Made by a program: the position numbers and the translations under genes | From: Maratus speciosus | Lineage: Eukaryota; Arthropoda; Arachnida; Araneae; Salticidae | NCBI GenBank assembly: GCA_963932465.1 | Contig: OZ010800.1 | Location: 92,396,307-92,460,306 of the forward strand | Length of the DNA stretch: 64,000 nucleotides | Direction of reading: 5' to 3' | The notes under the pieces: generated by a model | Databases searched by the model: none | Told to the model about the DNA's origin: nothing | The model's input: only the letters and a program-made list of their open reading frames with translations | Part shown: positions 33,301 to 46,200 of the stretch, in pieces | Position numbering within the stretch: the first letter of the stretch is position 1 | How the letters are laid out: each line of letters begins with the position of its first letter

Positions 33301-33333
33301 CTTTTTCTAACACGCTGTGCCTTGCCCTATCTT

Positions 33334-33378
33334 GCACTGAAGAAGAATCTCGCTAGTAGATTCGAAACAGCTGTTTGC
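33334..33378 (+). ncRNA. Minimal hammerhead-ribozyme-like motif
   Basis: In order: stem I strand GCA (33334-33336), core box CTGAAGA (33337-33343, fits CUGANGA), one extra A, stem II GAATCT (33345-33350), loop CGCTAGT, AGATTC (33358-33363), core GAAAC (33364-33368), AGCT, then GTT (33373-33375, an NUH site), and stem I strand TGC (33376-33378). Stem III is a tiny palindrome, AAACAGCTGTTT, as in minimal hammerheads thought to act as dimers in Penelope-like elements. The extra A between core and stem II and the GUU site are deviations. The neighbouring Penelope-like RT fragment lies on the opposite strand. Confidence 0.45.
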
Positions 33379-33724
33379 TGATTTCATGTGTTATTTCTGC
33401 ATTTTAAACGTTGGTATTATGTTTTTTTTTAAATTGTTGCACAAAGGATTAATTTCTATTTTTATTCATAGTTTATTATTTTTGTTTTACATATTTCGTA
33501 CTGTGGATCTTGGGGCAGACGAAAACAAGGGCTTCTTAGCGCATGCGCAAATTTTGTGACTCCCGGTTGCTGAAACGACCGTCTGTTGCCTCTCTGTTGA
33601 TTCTCTGTTGACCTCGGAATCTCTTTTCGACCTCCAACAAAACATATCTGTGTTTGTCGACATACACCGGTGATGGTCCGAATGTACGAGAATATAATCA
33701 ACTATTCGGTCTTTCACACACGTA
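33379..33724. other. Flank of the Penelope-like remnant
   Basis: Includes a GC-richer block (33505-33690; GCGCATGCGC, CTGTTGCCTCTCTGTTGATTC with short internal TCTGTTG repeats). Frames of 76-79 codons on the minus strand show no motif. Perhaps untranslated DNA of the same retroelement. Confidence 0.35.
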
Positions 33725-36240
33725 TTTATTTCATTTTCAATCTAAATCTTTTTAAAAATAAATATTTATTTTTTGAGTTCCTTCAAAAATCGTTCAATTT
33801 TTATTTATTTTTCTGACTAAAAAATCTTTATTTTTTATTTTCGTTCATTAACCTCGAGTAAGTGTCGCGAGGAGTAATGAAATACAACTGGAAAAAAGGG
33901 CAATTAATTTAATCTATTCTTCACAAAAAAAGTAAATGAGAGCTATATAAAATCGCATGGACATTCACAATAATATTCATATCAATGCTTAAAATGTTGT
34001 TTTATTTAAGTTCCAATCTAATGCCTTTTAAAAATAAATATTTACTTTTTTTACTCCTTGAAAAACTTTTAAATTTTTATCTGTTTTTCTGAATAAAAAA
34101 ACTTTATATTTTTCTTTCCTCTTCATTCATCTCGATCATTCATCTCGAGTAAGTGTCGTAAGAAGTAGAGAAAGGGGTGGGGGGTGGGGGGGAGAGGCAA
34201 TTACTTTAATCTGTTCATCACAAATCAAGTAAATCAATGTTATATAAAATCAAATACAACTTCACAATAAAATTCATATTGATGTTAAAAATGCTATTTT
34301 ATTTAATTTTTAATCTAATGCTTATAAAAAAATGATATGTATTTTTTCTGCACTTCGAAAACTTTTTTATTTTAATTTATTTTTCTGGATAAAATATTTA
34401 TCTTTCCCCCACCCCCCTTCATTCGTCTCGAATAAGTGTGGCGAGAAGTTTAGAAAGGAAAGGGGGGAAAAGGAAATTACTTTAATCTGTTCTTCACAAA
34501 ACAAGTAAATCAAAGCTATATAAAATCAAATGGAAGTTCACAACAAAATTCATATAGATGTTTAAAATGCTATTTTATTTCATTTTTAGTCTAAACATTT
34601 TTTAAAATAAATATTTATTCTTTCTGCTCCTTCAAAAACCATTCAATATTTTTATTCTAACTAAAAAGATTTACCATTTTTCGTTCATTCCTCTCGAGTA
34701 AGTGTTGCGAGAATTAGTGAAAGACAAGAGGGGGGGGGGGGGAGACGATCAATTTAATTTGTTCTTCAGAAAACAAGTATATCAAAGCTATATAAAATCA
34801 CATGGACATTCACAATAAAATTCATTTTGATGCTTAAAACGCTGTTTAATTTAATTTTCAATCTAATGCTTTTTAAAAATAAATATTTATTTCATTTTTT
34901 ACTCCTTGAAAAACTTTTAAATTTTAATTTATTTTTCTGAATTAAAAAAAAAATATATTTTTCTTTCCACTTCATTTATCTCGTGCCAGTGCCGTTAGAA
35001 TTACAAAAATGCAAGGGAGAGGGAGGCAATTACTTTAATCTGTTCTTCACAAATCAAGTAAATCAAAGCTAACTCAAGTAAATCAATGCTATATAAAATC
35101 AAACACAACTTCACAATAAAATTCATATTGATGTAAAAAATGCTATTATATTTAATTCTTAATCTAATGCTTATAAAAAAATTATATGTATTTTTTCTGC
35201 ACTTCGAAAACTTTTTTATTTTAATTTGCTTTTCTGAATAAAATATTTATCTTTCCCCCACCCCCCTTCATTCGTCTCGAGTAAGTGTGGCGAGAAGTTT
35301 AGAAAGGAAAGGGGGAAAACGGAAATTACTTTAATCTGTTCTTCACAAAACAAGTAAATCAAAGCTATATAAAATCAAATGGAAGTTCACAACAAAATTC
35401 ATATAGATGTTTAAAATGCTATTTTATTTCATTTTCAGTCTAAATATTTTTAAAAATAAATATTTATTTTTTCTACTCTTTCAAAAGCCGTTCATTTTTT
35501 TTATTCTAACTAAAAAAAAAGCTTTATCTTTTTTCGTTCATTCATCTCGAGTAAGTGTCGGGAGAATTAGTGAAAGACAAGGGGGGGGGGGGGGGGGAGG
35601 CGATCAATTTCATTTGTTCTTCAGAAAACAAGTATATCAAAGCTACATACAATCACATGGACATTCACAATAAAATTCATATTGATGCTTAAAACGCTAT
35701 TTAATTTAATTTCCAATCTAATGCTTTTTAAAAATAAATATTTATTTTCTTTTTTAATCCTTGAAAAACTTTTAAATTTTAATTTATTTTTCTGAATAAA
35801 AAACTTTATATTTTTCTTTCCACTTCATTTATCTCGTGCCAGTGCCGTTAGAATTATAAAAATGCAAGGGGGAGGGAGGCAATTACTTTAATCTGTTCTT
35901 CACAAATCAAGTAAATCAAAGCTATACAAAATCAAATGGAAGTTCACAACAAAATGCATAATGATGTTTAAAATGCTATTTTAATTCTTTTTCAATCTAA
36001 TTCTTTTTAAAAATAAATATTGATTGTTTCCGCTGCTTAAATTTTTTTTTTTAAATTTTAATTTGTTTTTGTTTTGTTTTTTTAATAATAATAATAATAA
36101 AAAAACTTTTATCTTTTTTGCCCTTCATTCATCTCGAGTAAGTGTCGCGAGAAAGGCAAGAGAAAAAAGCAATTACTTTAATCTCTTCCTCACAAAACAG
36201 GTACAAACATCACTTCCCGCAGATTCTCCCAAGCATTAAA
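33725..36240 (+). repeat. Satellite array, ~290-bp monomers, trimeric higher-order repeat
   Basis: Nine monomers, marked by CTCGAGTAAGTGTCG or its variants at 33853, 34144, 34427, 34693, 34980, 35276, 35546, 35833 and 36133. Variants repeat in the order B (GTGTGGCGAGAAGTTTAG), C (GAATTAGTGAAAGACAAG plus a long G run), D (CTCGTGCCAGTGCCG): 34427/34693/34980, then 35276/35546/35833. Equivalent positions are 849, 853 and 853 bases apart. Each monomer also has AACAAGTAAATCAAAGCTATATAAAATC and AAAATAAATATTTATT. Diverged single or paired monomers of this family lie at 5.0, 7.3, 14.6, 25.2 and 27.5 kb. Frames such as 35407-35673 and 36024-36239 are not genes. Confidence 0.92.
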
Positions 36241-36410
36241 ATGATCTTTTCCACAATTCTGTCCAGAGAGCGCTGGAATCGCCGGTATCTTGCGCTGTTG
36301 TGTTTTGGAGCGCACGTCTAAAATGACACGCTAGTTCAGCTCTTTCAACATTTCAAGAAAAGCATTTCTGGGCTACGGTTGGCTCCGAGAGGCTATTAAA
36401 AACTTTTCAC
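36241..36410. other. GC-richer unique patch
   Basis: GAGAGCGCTGGAATCGCCGG, GCGCACGTC and GGCCAATGAAATGG (CCAAT) are found here, unlike the AT-rich surroundings. It could be promoter-like. No coding frame supports a gene. Confidence 0.3.
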
Positions 36411-38780
36411 GGCCAATGAAATGGTTCTTGAAACCACGGAAGTCTTATTTTGACAGCTCTGTATCTCTCACAGTTGTGGGAAAAGGTATGTTTAGAACTG
36501 CTTTTTATCTGGTGATATAATAAATTTCCTTTATTATAAAATCGACAGTTTGAAATGTACTTTTTATATGATTGAAAAATACCTCTGCCGTAACTATTAA
36601 TTAATTTCAAGAATTAATATATTATTAGGTTTTTCAAATAAATATTCAAACTTCATTTTTCGTATTCATAATATACATATTATAGAAATTATTTATATAA
36701 ATGATACATTAATTCGTTTTACTATTTATGTTATTGAATATTAAACTATATATATATATATTTTACTCCTTAATTGACTGACACGTGATTAAATCAGTGT
36801 AATATATATATTTTTTTTCCATCACATATTTATAAGTTTTGAAAAAATATAAAATCTTTATTTTATTAATGTACGTAGTTTTTATTTTCATATATTAAAT
36901 AATGCTTTCAACTGTTTCCGGGCGCGAAATATAATTTGTATTCTTCTTATATTAAAGGAATATTATTGCATAATATATTAATTAAGTCTACCGTGACGCA
37001 TTTCGCGATTTATAAAATAACAAAGCGGTATGAAATTCTGAACAAATATATTTTCAATACGCAGTACGGAATGAATCATTCATATCAAAATAAATAATTT
37101 ATTATTTTTACAATGTTCACATTTTAACATATCATTTTTTTATATAATTGAAAATGCCTTGACATAATATCTAATTTGTTTTTAAGCATTAATATATTAA
37201 TATTTTTGTCCCGTTTGTTATTCAGATTTCATTTGTGGTATTATTATAATATATAATCGTATGCTTTTTATACTAATATTATTGAATGTTAAATGCAATG
37301 TAATTTTACCCCATAAACGATTGATACTTAATCATATCATCATACTGCGGATGTTAATACTTAACATTATGTGAACGGAATATCATGAAATATGTTAGTT
37401 TAATTTAAGATATAATATGAAGGTTAAGCATACAAAAATTTAAATTAAATCCGCATTATATTTTATATTCGATAAATAAATTAAGGGGGAAAAATCAGAT
37501 GAATTTCTTTGAATGTAGGAATTGAAGCCACGATTTTGGGAAATCATTTTTTGGTAAATTGTACTTTATAAGATTTGTAATAGTTATTTTTCTTTCTCTA
37601 TTTCGCATGCTATATTATTAATTATATTTAACGTCAAATTCAATTAATCATTAATCCATAGAGTCATATATTGACAACTCTGTAACCCTGACAATATAAA
37701 AAGAGAATTGTTTGAAATTAATTTTTGTAAAGGTTTTCATATTTATTTATAAACATTTTATTTATTTTTTTATTTTCATACATTCTCTAAAATATGAGAG
37801 TGAATTAACTAGTTCACATTAATCCCTGGACTTCTCACTTTATTTAGGCGTTGCACACCCCACAGTAGTGTGATTTGAGATTCAAAAGCTCAACTGCGCA
37901 TAACTTTAATCACAATATAGTGATAATGAAATATAAGATAGGATTTATGTACAAATTTTAATGAGGATGTGAACTGTGATATTTATTTTTATCAAAAATA
38001 TAATTTTGTTAATGAAAAATGCAAATTCATGAAAACATGTTTAAAAAAAAACAAAAACATATCAATATACTGTGAATGTTAATATTTATCATTATATAAA
38101 CGTAATATCATAAAGTATGTTATTTTTATTTTAAATATAATATAAATTAATTAGGTTAAACATACAAAATTAAAATAAAATCGGAATATATATTATATTA
38201 GATGAAATTTTTTTTTTTTTTTTAAATAATTTATTTGAGTTTTTGAATCGAAGCCACAATTTTCTGATTTCATATTTTGGTAAATTGTACTTTATAAGAT
38301 TTTTCATATTTATTATTTTATATTTCGTATACTATGTTATAAATTATAATTATATTTAACGATCAACGAAAGGATTCTTGAAACCACAGAGTCATACATT
38401 GACAATTATGTAACTTTTACAATTTTAAAAAGAAAATTGTTTGAAGTTTATTTTTATATCGATTTCATATTAATATACAAATGATTCCTTTTTTGATAAT
38501 TTTCATACATTCTCTAAAATATGACAGCGAAGTAACTAACTAGCTCATATTCCTCCCTGGACTTCTCACTTGATTTAGACGTTGCACACTCCACAGTAGT
38601 GTGATTTAAGATTTAAAATCCTCAACTCCGTATAACTTTATTGGCAATTTAGTGACAATGAAATATAACATATGATTCTTGTACAAATTTTAATCAGGAT
38701 GTGAACTGTGATATTTATTTTTATCAAAAGTTTAATTTTGTTAATGAAATATTCAAATTAATGAAAACATGATTTTCAAA
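36411..38780 (+). repeat. Large tandem duplication, ~730-bp unit, 2-3 copies
   Basis: 37320-38045 and 38050-38775 share TGTTAATA.TTA.CATTAT.T.AACG, GAA..GAAGCCAC.ATTTT, GGTAAATTGTACTTTATAAGATTT, CTGGACTTCTCACTT.ATTTAG.CGTTGCACAC, CCACAGTAGTGTGATTT and GATGTGAACTGTGATATTTATTTTTATC in order, about 728 bases apart. A worn third copy to the left is suggested by GGTTCTTGAAACCAC (36424), repeated as GGATTCTTGAAACCACAGAG near 38380, and by TTATTGAATATTAAA. No coding frame. Confidence 0.8.
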
Positions 38781-39440
38781 AATCGCCGACAATTGAATTT
38801 TGTGTCAGTGCAATTTCACATTAGTGTCCAGTTAACAGGTTAATGTATAACCACTGACGGGAAGAATTAAATGAACAAGCACCAAAACATGGGCATATTT
38901 CAGGATTTTACAGCTAAAAATATTGAACTTGCAGGCAAGATTAATTATATTATGTGTATAAATACATATATATTGTCACGCTTGAAATATCATTAAAATG
39001 CAGAATATTTTAATCTGCATTAGAACAAGTTTAATTATGAATATAAGAAATGGATTAGGGGAAATTTTTTGTTATTATTTTACAACTTTTTGACAAAACA
39101 TTATAAGGTATATGGACAGCCCTGAGAGTAAAGCAAGCTCTAAAGATTTACAAAATCATTGTCCATCACCCATTGGCTTAGTTAAATACCATTTTTTCAA
39201 TATCCGTCAGATAAATCCTACTCAGTTTCGTTTGCCACCTTCCACAAACGGAATTTATCAATTTTATTATTTCTGTGTAGAGAAGGTGAATGTCATTGTA
39301 CTGCGTCATACTTTTGAAACCTAGGGTTAAAATCCTACTACCTCTAACTGGACTTAAATTAATAAAATTAACATAAAATTGCTTTTTTGCTCACTGTCTA
39401 TGAAAGCTGAGAGCTAATCTGCGCGCAGGTTCTGTATGTA
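38781..39440. other. AT-rich spacer with an unassigned 70-codon frame
   Basis: The plus frame 39112-39324 (starts MDSPESKASSKDLQ) has a protein-like mix of residues but no motif I know, no splice context and no homologue in this window. I would not call it a gene on this evidence. Confidence 0.4.
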
Positions 39441-39444
39441 AGTA

Positions 39445-40501
39445 CAGTCGTGAGAAAAAAAGTAAACATCCCCTACTAACTCACCAACAAATTATCGTAG
39501 AAGAAAGTTACTGGTACCGAACGATTGAAAATAATGTCTACTTTTAAACGATGTATATACAATTTGCTTAGGGGGGCATCTACATATTAAAACAAACCAT
39601 AACTTTGTTCTTTTCAATAGCAGTACACAATTCTGACAGCATAAATGAACCCTACGCCCTTCGATTATCCTGAAATCAAATTTTTATGCAATTCGTACCA
39701 TAAGTTTCTGAGAAATTAATTATTTTAAAACGGGTGTATTTTAAGGGCTGTATCCAAATTGAAGTTCGGTACTCGATTGTTGACCGAGAGAACCCCCCAT
39801 CTTGATCAAGGCACCTTAAAAAGTCAATGAAGCCTGCTAGATTACAGGATAGCAGAAGAAATTTTAAAATATCTAGTCACTTCTCTCACAGACGGCTCCT
39901 TAAACCATCATTTTGATGTTTTTTTGCATAATTTGAAGACTACTTGGAAGAAAAATGTGAAATTTTGGATTTCCATAAAACAGGACTTAATAAATCTAAT
40001 TCTATCAAACAATTATAGGTTGCAATTCATAATTTTTTCGAATATTAATTTCATAATTCATAATTCATATCATAAAATTACAAAAACTGCAAATTCAGAG
40101 TATTTATATTTGGGTATATTAGTATTATTGCCACACAAAAAATTAGCACATTAGGCGCATAATTTCTGGAGATATAAATAAATTATGAAAATGTAATTTA
40201 ACAGTAGAAGCACTAAATTTTGAATGTTTATAACTCAAAAACTTATCATTCAAATTACTTGAAATTTGTTTTCTAGGTATAGTTTGAACCGGAGATTGGA
40301 AATATCTCATTAAAATTGGGTATTGTCATTGAAAAAAATGAAGTTTGGATTCATTTTAATATGTAGATGGCTCCCTAAGCAAATTTTATATACATCATTT
40401 AAAAGTAGACTTTATGTTCAATCGTTTGGTGCCAGTAACTTTCTCCTAGGATAATTTGTTGCGGAGTTAGTAGGGGGTGTTTACTTTTTTTTCCACGACT
40501 G
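39445..40501. mobile_element. 1.06-kb non-autonomous TA-element
   Basis: Starts CAGTCGTGAGAAAAAAAGTAAA and ends TTTACTTTTTTTTCCACGACTG, with TA at 39443-39444 and 40502-40503. The arms pair for about 150 bases (CCCTACTAACTC, GAAAGTTACTGG, CGATTGAA, TACTTTTAAA.GATGTATATA, GGGGGCATCTACATATTAAAA). The 76-codon frame 39924-40154 has no transposase motif. A second, older copy is at 16183-18070. Confidence 0.85.
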
Positions 40502-40539
40502 TACGTATGTATGTAGTTATGTATGTACGTATGTGTGCA

Positions 40540-40925
40540 CATTACGCGATACCTCTTGATAGAAATATCGGATTTGTTTCAGATTTTGTAAAACGGTTCA
40601 TTCTGATAAGGCGCTTTCCTGATTAGTTTTTGGGATTCATTGGTTAAGTATAATCTTCCCCTTAAATCAGATAAATGGGTTTTTCTTGCAGAATTATACG
40701 ATTTGCTTAAAATTTTCTAAAAAGTTCATTCTAATAAGGTGCTTCCCTGATTAGTTTTTGGGGTTCATTGGTTAAGTATAAAGAGGAGGAGGGAGATGAG
40801 GCCTAATTATTCTTTAATGTAGGTAAATGTGTTTTTCATGCAGAATTATCCACTTTGCTTCAAATTTAGTATGCTGGGCCATTCTGATAAGGAGCTCCCT
40901 TCAGTATTTACCGTTTTGCTCAAAA
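40540..40925 (+). repeat. Tandem array, ~135-150-bp unit, 3 copies
   Basis: CATTCTGATAAGG.GCT recurs at 40599, 40729 (as CATTCTAATAAGG) and 40880. The first two also share CCTGATTAGTTTTTGGG.TTCATTGG and GGTTAAGTATAA, and TTTTTC(T/A)TGCAGAATTAT precedes units two and three. Non-coding. Confidence 0.75.
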
Positions 40926-41197
40926 AGAGTGATTTCTATTGTATAAAAAATAGATATAAATAAGAGTATAATATGCAATTTGTGTGAATAGCCTGTGAGC
41001 TCAATGTCATCAGTTTAACTGAGCACTTTTCTATGAACCATGTGTTCCAGAAATAACAGTTTTTTTTATTTGTGTTATTTTATTTATATTATTTTATATT
41101 AAAGTCATATTCTATAAATATCATACTGTTTCGCAAAATTTCTGCTTTCAGAAATGCATTTTTGCAAACTCTGCATTTATATCGCTTGTCATTAAAA

Positions 41198-41680
41198 CAA
41201 GTCGGAAAATGTACGTCAGACGTGGAAAATGAGGTGCGTTCTTACTATAACTAGTTCTATAAACACTCAGATCTTGGTGCAATAGCTGTTGCATTCTTAT
41301 GCAAAAATGCATCTATACAAAATTTATTACCATTATATATATATTAAATTTAGTAATATGGAAATTATAGGACTCCATCTTAAATAGAACGTAATCACCA
41401 TGGCGAAATATAATCATTACCTATCATGGAATATCGTTGAATTAATTATGTAGGATCGAATTTAATAGAACGAAGGAAACTTTTATTAATACCTTTTTAA
41501 AAGTTCATTCCATTTTCATAAAATTTTATGCCACTTGACAAAATTTAAATTATTAATTTTCAAACTATTCGATTGGGTAATTATATGCGGACAAACGGAC
41601 TGACAGACACACGGCCGGACCAGAGGACAACTATAGGTGCTACGTATTTATATAACTACGAACACTCCTAAACAAGTGGG
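41198..41680 (+). repeat. ~480-bp dispersed repeat, copy 1
   Basis: Matches 61443-61925 throughout: CAAGTC.GAAA.TGTACG, GTGAGGTGC.TTCTTACTAT, GTTGCA.T.TTATGCAAAAAT, AATATGGAAAT.AT, GTCATCACCATGG, ATTGAATTAATTA, AGAA.GAA..AAACTTTTATTAATA, and the GGAC..ACGGAC..ACAGAC end with ACAACTATAG. The end motif GACAGACGGAC is also found at 42805-42825. Non-coding; class not known. Confidence 0.75.
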
Positions 41681-41919
41681 TAAGTGCGATCACAAATCGC
41701 ACAGAGGATTTCGTTTAATATTCCTTTCGAAACACTTTATTCATTAATTAATAAAGCCAAATTAATATAATTTATAATTATTAAATCCTTAATAACCGTA
41801 CATAAAAAGGCAAAAAATGCTAAGATAAAAAAAAAATCCTTTCCCGTCAGTTGTGCAAAAAAACATCTCTTTTATAAATTTAAAAATCGATTTTTTCTTA
41901 AATCGGAAAGTTGTGTTCC

Positions 41920-41969
<50 letters not shown>

Positions 41970-43140
41970 GATTTTATGAATCAGCGTACGAAATAACATC
42001 CGGATGCGAACCAAATTTATAAAATCAATAGTTAAGAAATTTCTACTTCCCTAGTATAAAAACATCTCTTTTTTCCCGTGTCATGTGACCTTCTGTGCAA
42101 AAAATGCAAAAATCTAGAAATAATTATCAAAAAATGAATTATCTTTGCTTCCGATTGTCGAAATTAAAAAATAAAGACATATTCTGAAAGGGAATGAAAT
42201 TTTACGAGAGATGGTGTAAAACCCGTAGCTCAAAAATCGATATTTTAAAAAAATGGTCTAGTATAAAAATTCTGTGTATTTCTGACCACAAAAAGCACCT
42301 TTTTTATATTCTCTGGTTTACCACTGAAAATTCAATGACATAAAAAAGCTGTCGCCTTCACAAGTGAAGGAAAATAAAAGATTTTTTTCTCAATTTTTAA
42401 CGAATTTTCGAGTTTTTATGGTACGATGAAGATAATTTTTAGAATTTCTGAAAGCTTTTTTTTCTTCTTCGTCTAGTGGTACTAATTTCGAATTTCTGGG
42501 ATGCATAGAAAAAAGGTAATCGCGCCTTAAAGAAATCGCCCGTGCTTATCTGCCGTTAAAATGACACCTGTTTTTAATCCGTTGAATGGATCGTTTTTGT
42601 AATTTCATAAAAAAATCCATGCTTTTGTAGAATTATGAATGCCTTTCCGATCTTTTAATTGTTTTTTTTTTAATTAATAACGTACGTTACTAACGGCTTT
42701 TTCAAAATTTTATGATTTGTCATTTGATGTGAAGGGTTCAGCCATAAGTGTGCAAAATTTCAAGTCTCCAACTTATATAGTTTCTGAGAAAAGGCTCTGT
42801 GACAGACGGACGGGCAAACAGACAGAGGAGTGAGACGAATAGGGTTTCCTTAGATGAACGAAACCCTAAAAATGAAATTTTCTAAATTGACCTGCCGTTT
42901 TTAAGACTCCCTGTATAGATATATAGTGTAATTTAATGTGTATTAAATTCTTTGCTACCATTATGATCATGATTACTGATGATTATTTAATTTAATAATG
43001 AATATACGTTTTCTACCATGTAATAATTTAAAGACAATGGCATTTAATATTGTATTTATTTCATAAAGAAGTCGAAGAATTTTTTTAACTGGATGAATCA
43101 TATTCATAGTTGCAGTATTACTGTTGAAGTTTTTTCCAAG
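41681..43140. other. AT-rich spacer with poly(T) and a GACGGAC motif
   Basis: Poly(T) at 41923-41963. ACATCTCTTTT occurs twice (41862, 42061). At 42800-42870 GACAGACGGACGGGCAAACAGACA is followed by TAGGGTTTCCTTAGATGAACGAAACCCTA, an inverted pair. Probably fragments of old repeats. No gene. Confidence 0.45.
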
Positions 43141-43206
43141 GGAGCGAAAAATGTCCTAACCTATTTCAGATCAGACCAGGTCGTGGTCTGGACATTTTTC
43201 ACTCTG
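43141..43206. repeat. 66-bp hairpin
   Basis: GGAGCGAAAAATGTCC and GGACATTTTTCACTC are inverted outside, CAGACCA(G)/(G)TGGTCTG inside. Likely the remains of a short MITE. Confidence 0.6.
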
Positions 43207-46200
43207 TTGTAAAATACCTGAACTGTGCTACTCCAACTTTGAACATGAAATTTATTTATTATACATTAATTTATTTCCATCATTTATAAAGCCGGGAATT
43301 TTTTTTTTTACTTTTTTTAGTACGTAAATAATATATATTAATTTAAAAATATGACTCGCCATACTATTTAAAGTATTATAATACTCAATTAAAGTGGTGT
43401 ACTTTTGTGCTGATTTTCGACAACTTCGAACTAACTTTTTTTCGCATTTTTCGTTTTTATTGTCAAACAAATTGTTTCATTTTTATGACATTAAAAAGTT
43501 TAGAAATAATGTAAATGCATATTAATAAATTAATAATCTAAATTAACACAGGTTCATTTAATATATATTAACTACTTTCTGTATTTTTAAAAAGAAATTA
43601 AATAGAATTTTACAGTATAGCATGATGAGATAATATCGTATAATGTGTTAATTTACAGAAAAGTCAAAAGTTATCTTTCGTAATAAAACCTATAAATATT
43701 GTACTTAAAAAGTGAATTGTGTGTGTTTTTTTACAATAAAAACTATCGACAAATTACAAAAAAGGTTTTTTCTCCCTCTAATGAACGAATTTTACGTTAT
43801 CGCAAAAATTTTGTGCTATTTCGTAATAATGAAGAATATTTTTGATATGATTATTATTATTTTTTTATTTTGATTATTCTATATTAATATATAAATTATT
43901 TGTAAAATTTTTATTTCACTATTTTTTTAAATATATAATGAAGTATTGAAATTTTAAATGATTTTCGACAGTATTTCATTTAGTATGTTAAATTATTCAC
44001 AGTTGATCAAAGTTTGTAAGTTTTATACATTATTTGTATTATATTATAATAAATATTTCTTGTTGCAGAAAAGTCATATCTTTAAAAATATTAATTAGTT
44101 TATAGAAAAAAAGTAATTGGCTGATATAGTTGAAACGAAACAAAGTAATTGGCTAGTACAGTTCAAATAAATGGAAATAAAAATAAAATGAAAATCCAAT
44201 TTACATAGTAAAACAAATCCGATAAAAGTCTTTAGAAGATTTTCTTTCAATGGATAAATCAGACTTTGAAATTTTGAATCAAACAACATTGAAATACGCA
44301 TTAAATAACTTTTGATAATTCATATTTCATATTTTTTTTATCTGAATATTATTAAAAAAATCCAATGCCTTTATTTATTAGAGAATGTGTAACACCGAAT
44401 ATGTGGATTGAAGAATTATTCCAATTATTATTATTATTATTTTTTTGTAATCGAATTATTATTTTCAAATTTTATTACAGATTATAATTTATTTTAAACC
44501 AATTCATTAATTACATGGCATTCGTAAATGTTTAAAAATTAAAACATATTTAAATGTATTAAAACTGTTTATAGAAAATTATGCATTTTATATGCAATAA
44601 ATCCTTAAAGCTCAAATATGCGTCAATACAAATTTTACATAGTAGAGTTAAGTCAGGAGGTATTTTAGAATAATTTTTATCACAGTTTTAATTTTCATTT
44701 ATAAGCTAATATTTTACTATTAATTATCTATATATATTCAAAAAATATTTAAAAAAAAGCATGTTAAAAATAAATTAAATTAAAATAGTTTTAATTAATA
44801 TATTTAGAGGAAATTCTTTATACTTTTTATGATCCTCAATATATGTTAAGTGTTAAAGTTTTGATAATAAATTAAAACACAGATGGCATAATTTTATATG
44901 CGAAATCTATATAATTTTATGACAAAAACACAGAAACCTCTTAAACAAAAGTTTTAATTAATACTAGGTTATTCGACACCCTCCACCTTCCGGAATCTCT
45001 GGGTTATAAAAATTTAAGTGAAAACTTTTTTTTTTTTTTTTTTGAAATCACAATAAGATTTTTTTATTATTATTATTATTATTTTTATTTTTATTTTTAT
45101 TTTTATTTTTATTTTTTTTTTAACATGTATTAAATATTTTTATTGGCTAGCAAACTAACAATACTAAAACACATTTTTATGTGGAAAAATATCAATAATG
45201 TATTTAAAATTTATTTTTAATTTATTAAAAGCGGTATTTTTGTATTTTGCGCATGACAATAGTTAACAGCTGAAGAAATTGCCAAGAATTTAACCATTTA
45301 TAGTAGACGCTTTAATTCTGAAAATTCAGCAGTTTAAGCGGTAGTTCGATTAAATGTCTGTTAAATGTGTGCTATTTTATTATTGAATTTATTTACTGGT
45401 GTAGATTTTAAGTCATTATACAATATCAACTTAAAACAAAAGCTGAACAAATTATACTGACTCAAGTGCAAACGTGTAATTCTTTCGTAATCTGTTTGCA
45501 AACAAAAGAGATACATTAAAAAAAAAATACATGCTTGAAATTTACTTTAAAGCCATAAAAATTGAATAAATTGCCATGGAATTTTCAAAGAAAGAGCATA
45601 TGAAAAAACATTTTTTTTTTTGATTTATTATTAATTGAATTTGAACGATGTTAAGAAGTTACGAAATGCTGCTGTAAAAGCAAGATTTATTTGTCTGGAG
45701 CAAGATTTATTGACAAGATTTATTTGTCAATGTCCATCTGAAATCAATGTAACTCACGGATATGTTTTTTCTTCTAATACAGACATACACGTGTATTTAT
45801 ATAATATTATTTCACCATCAACAATCATAAATATATTTCTTTATGCATTATAGTAATGAGATATTACAATAGTTTATAAAAATTATACAATAAGCAAACA
45901 TTTATAATGTGAGTTAAAACATTATTATCTAGTTATCAAATGGAACTAATGTAAACACATGATATTCTGCTTCTTTGTATCCTACGTCTTTCTCTCAAAA
46001 AAAAAAAAAAAAGTTATCTTTTTCATTCCCACATTTCAATAACTTTATGTATAAGTTGATTACAGTAAAATACTATTGGAACTTCGACGTCATTTCAACA
46101 AATTTCATTTTCACTTTTACGTCGGCACACCAATTTTTAATTCTCCAATACTTTGTACTTTGAGCCCTGTAAAAAGTGAAGGTAGAATACATTTGCAAAA

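Noticed and set aside
35407..36239. Small proteins encoded in the satellite array (88 and 71 codons)
   Set aside because: Both cover T-rich and G-run parts of satellite monomers; their peptides are low-complexity F/L/N/G tracts.
39112..39324. 70-codon ORF starting MDSPESKASSKDLQ
   Set aside because: Looks somewhat protein-like, but nothing else supports it; kept only as a note in the spacer entry.
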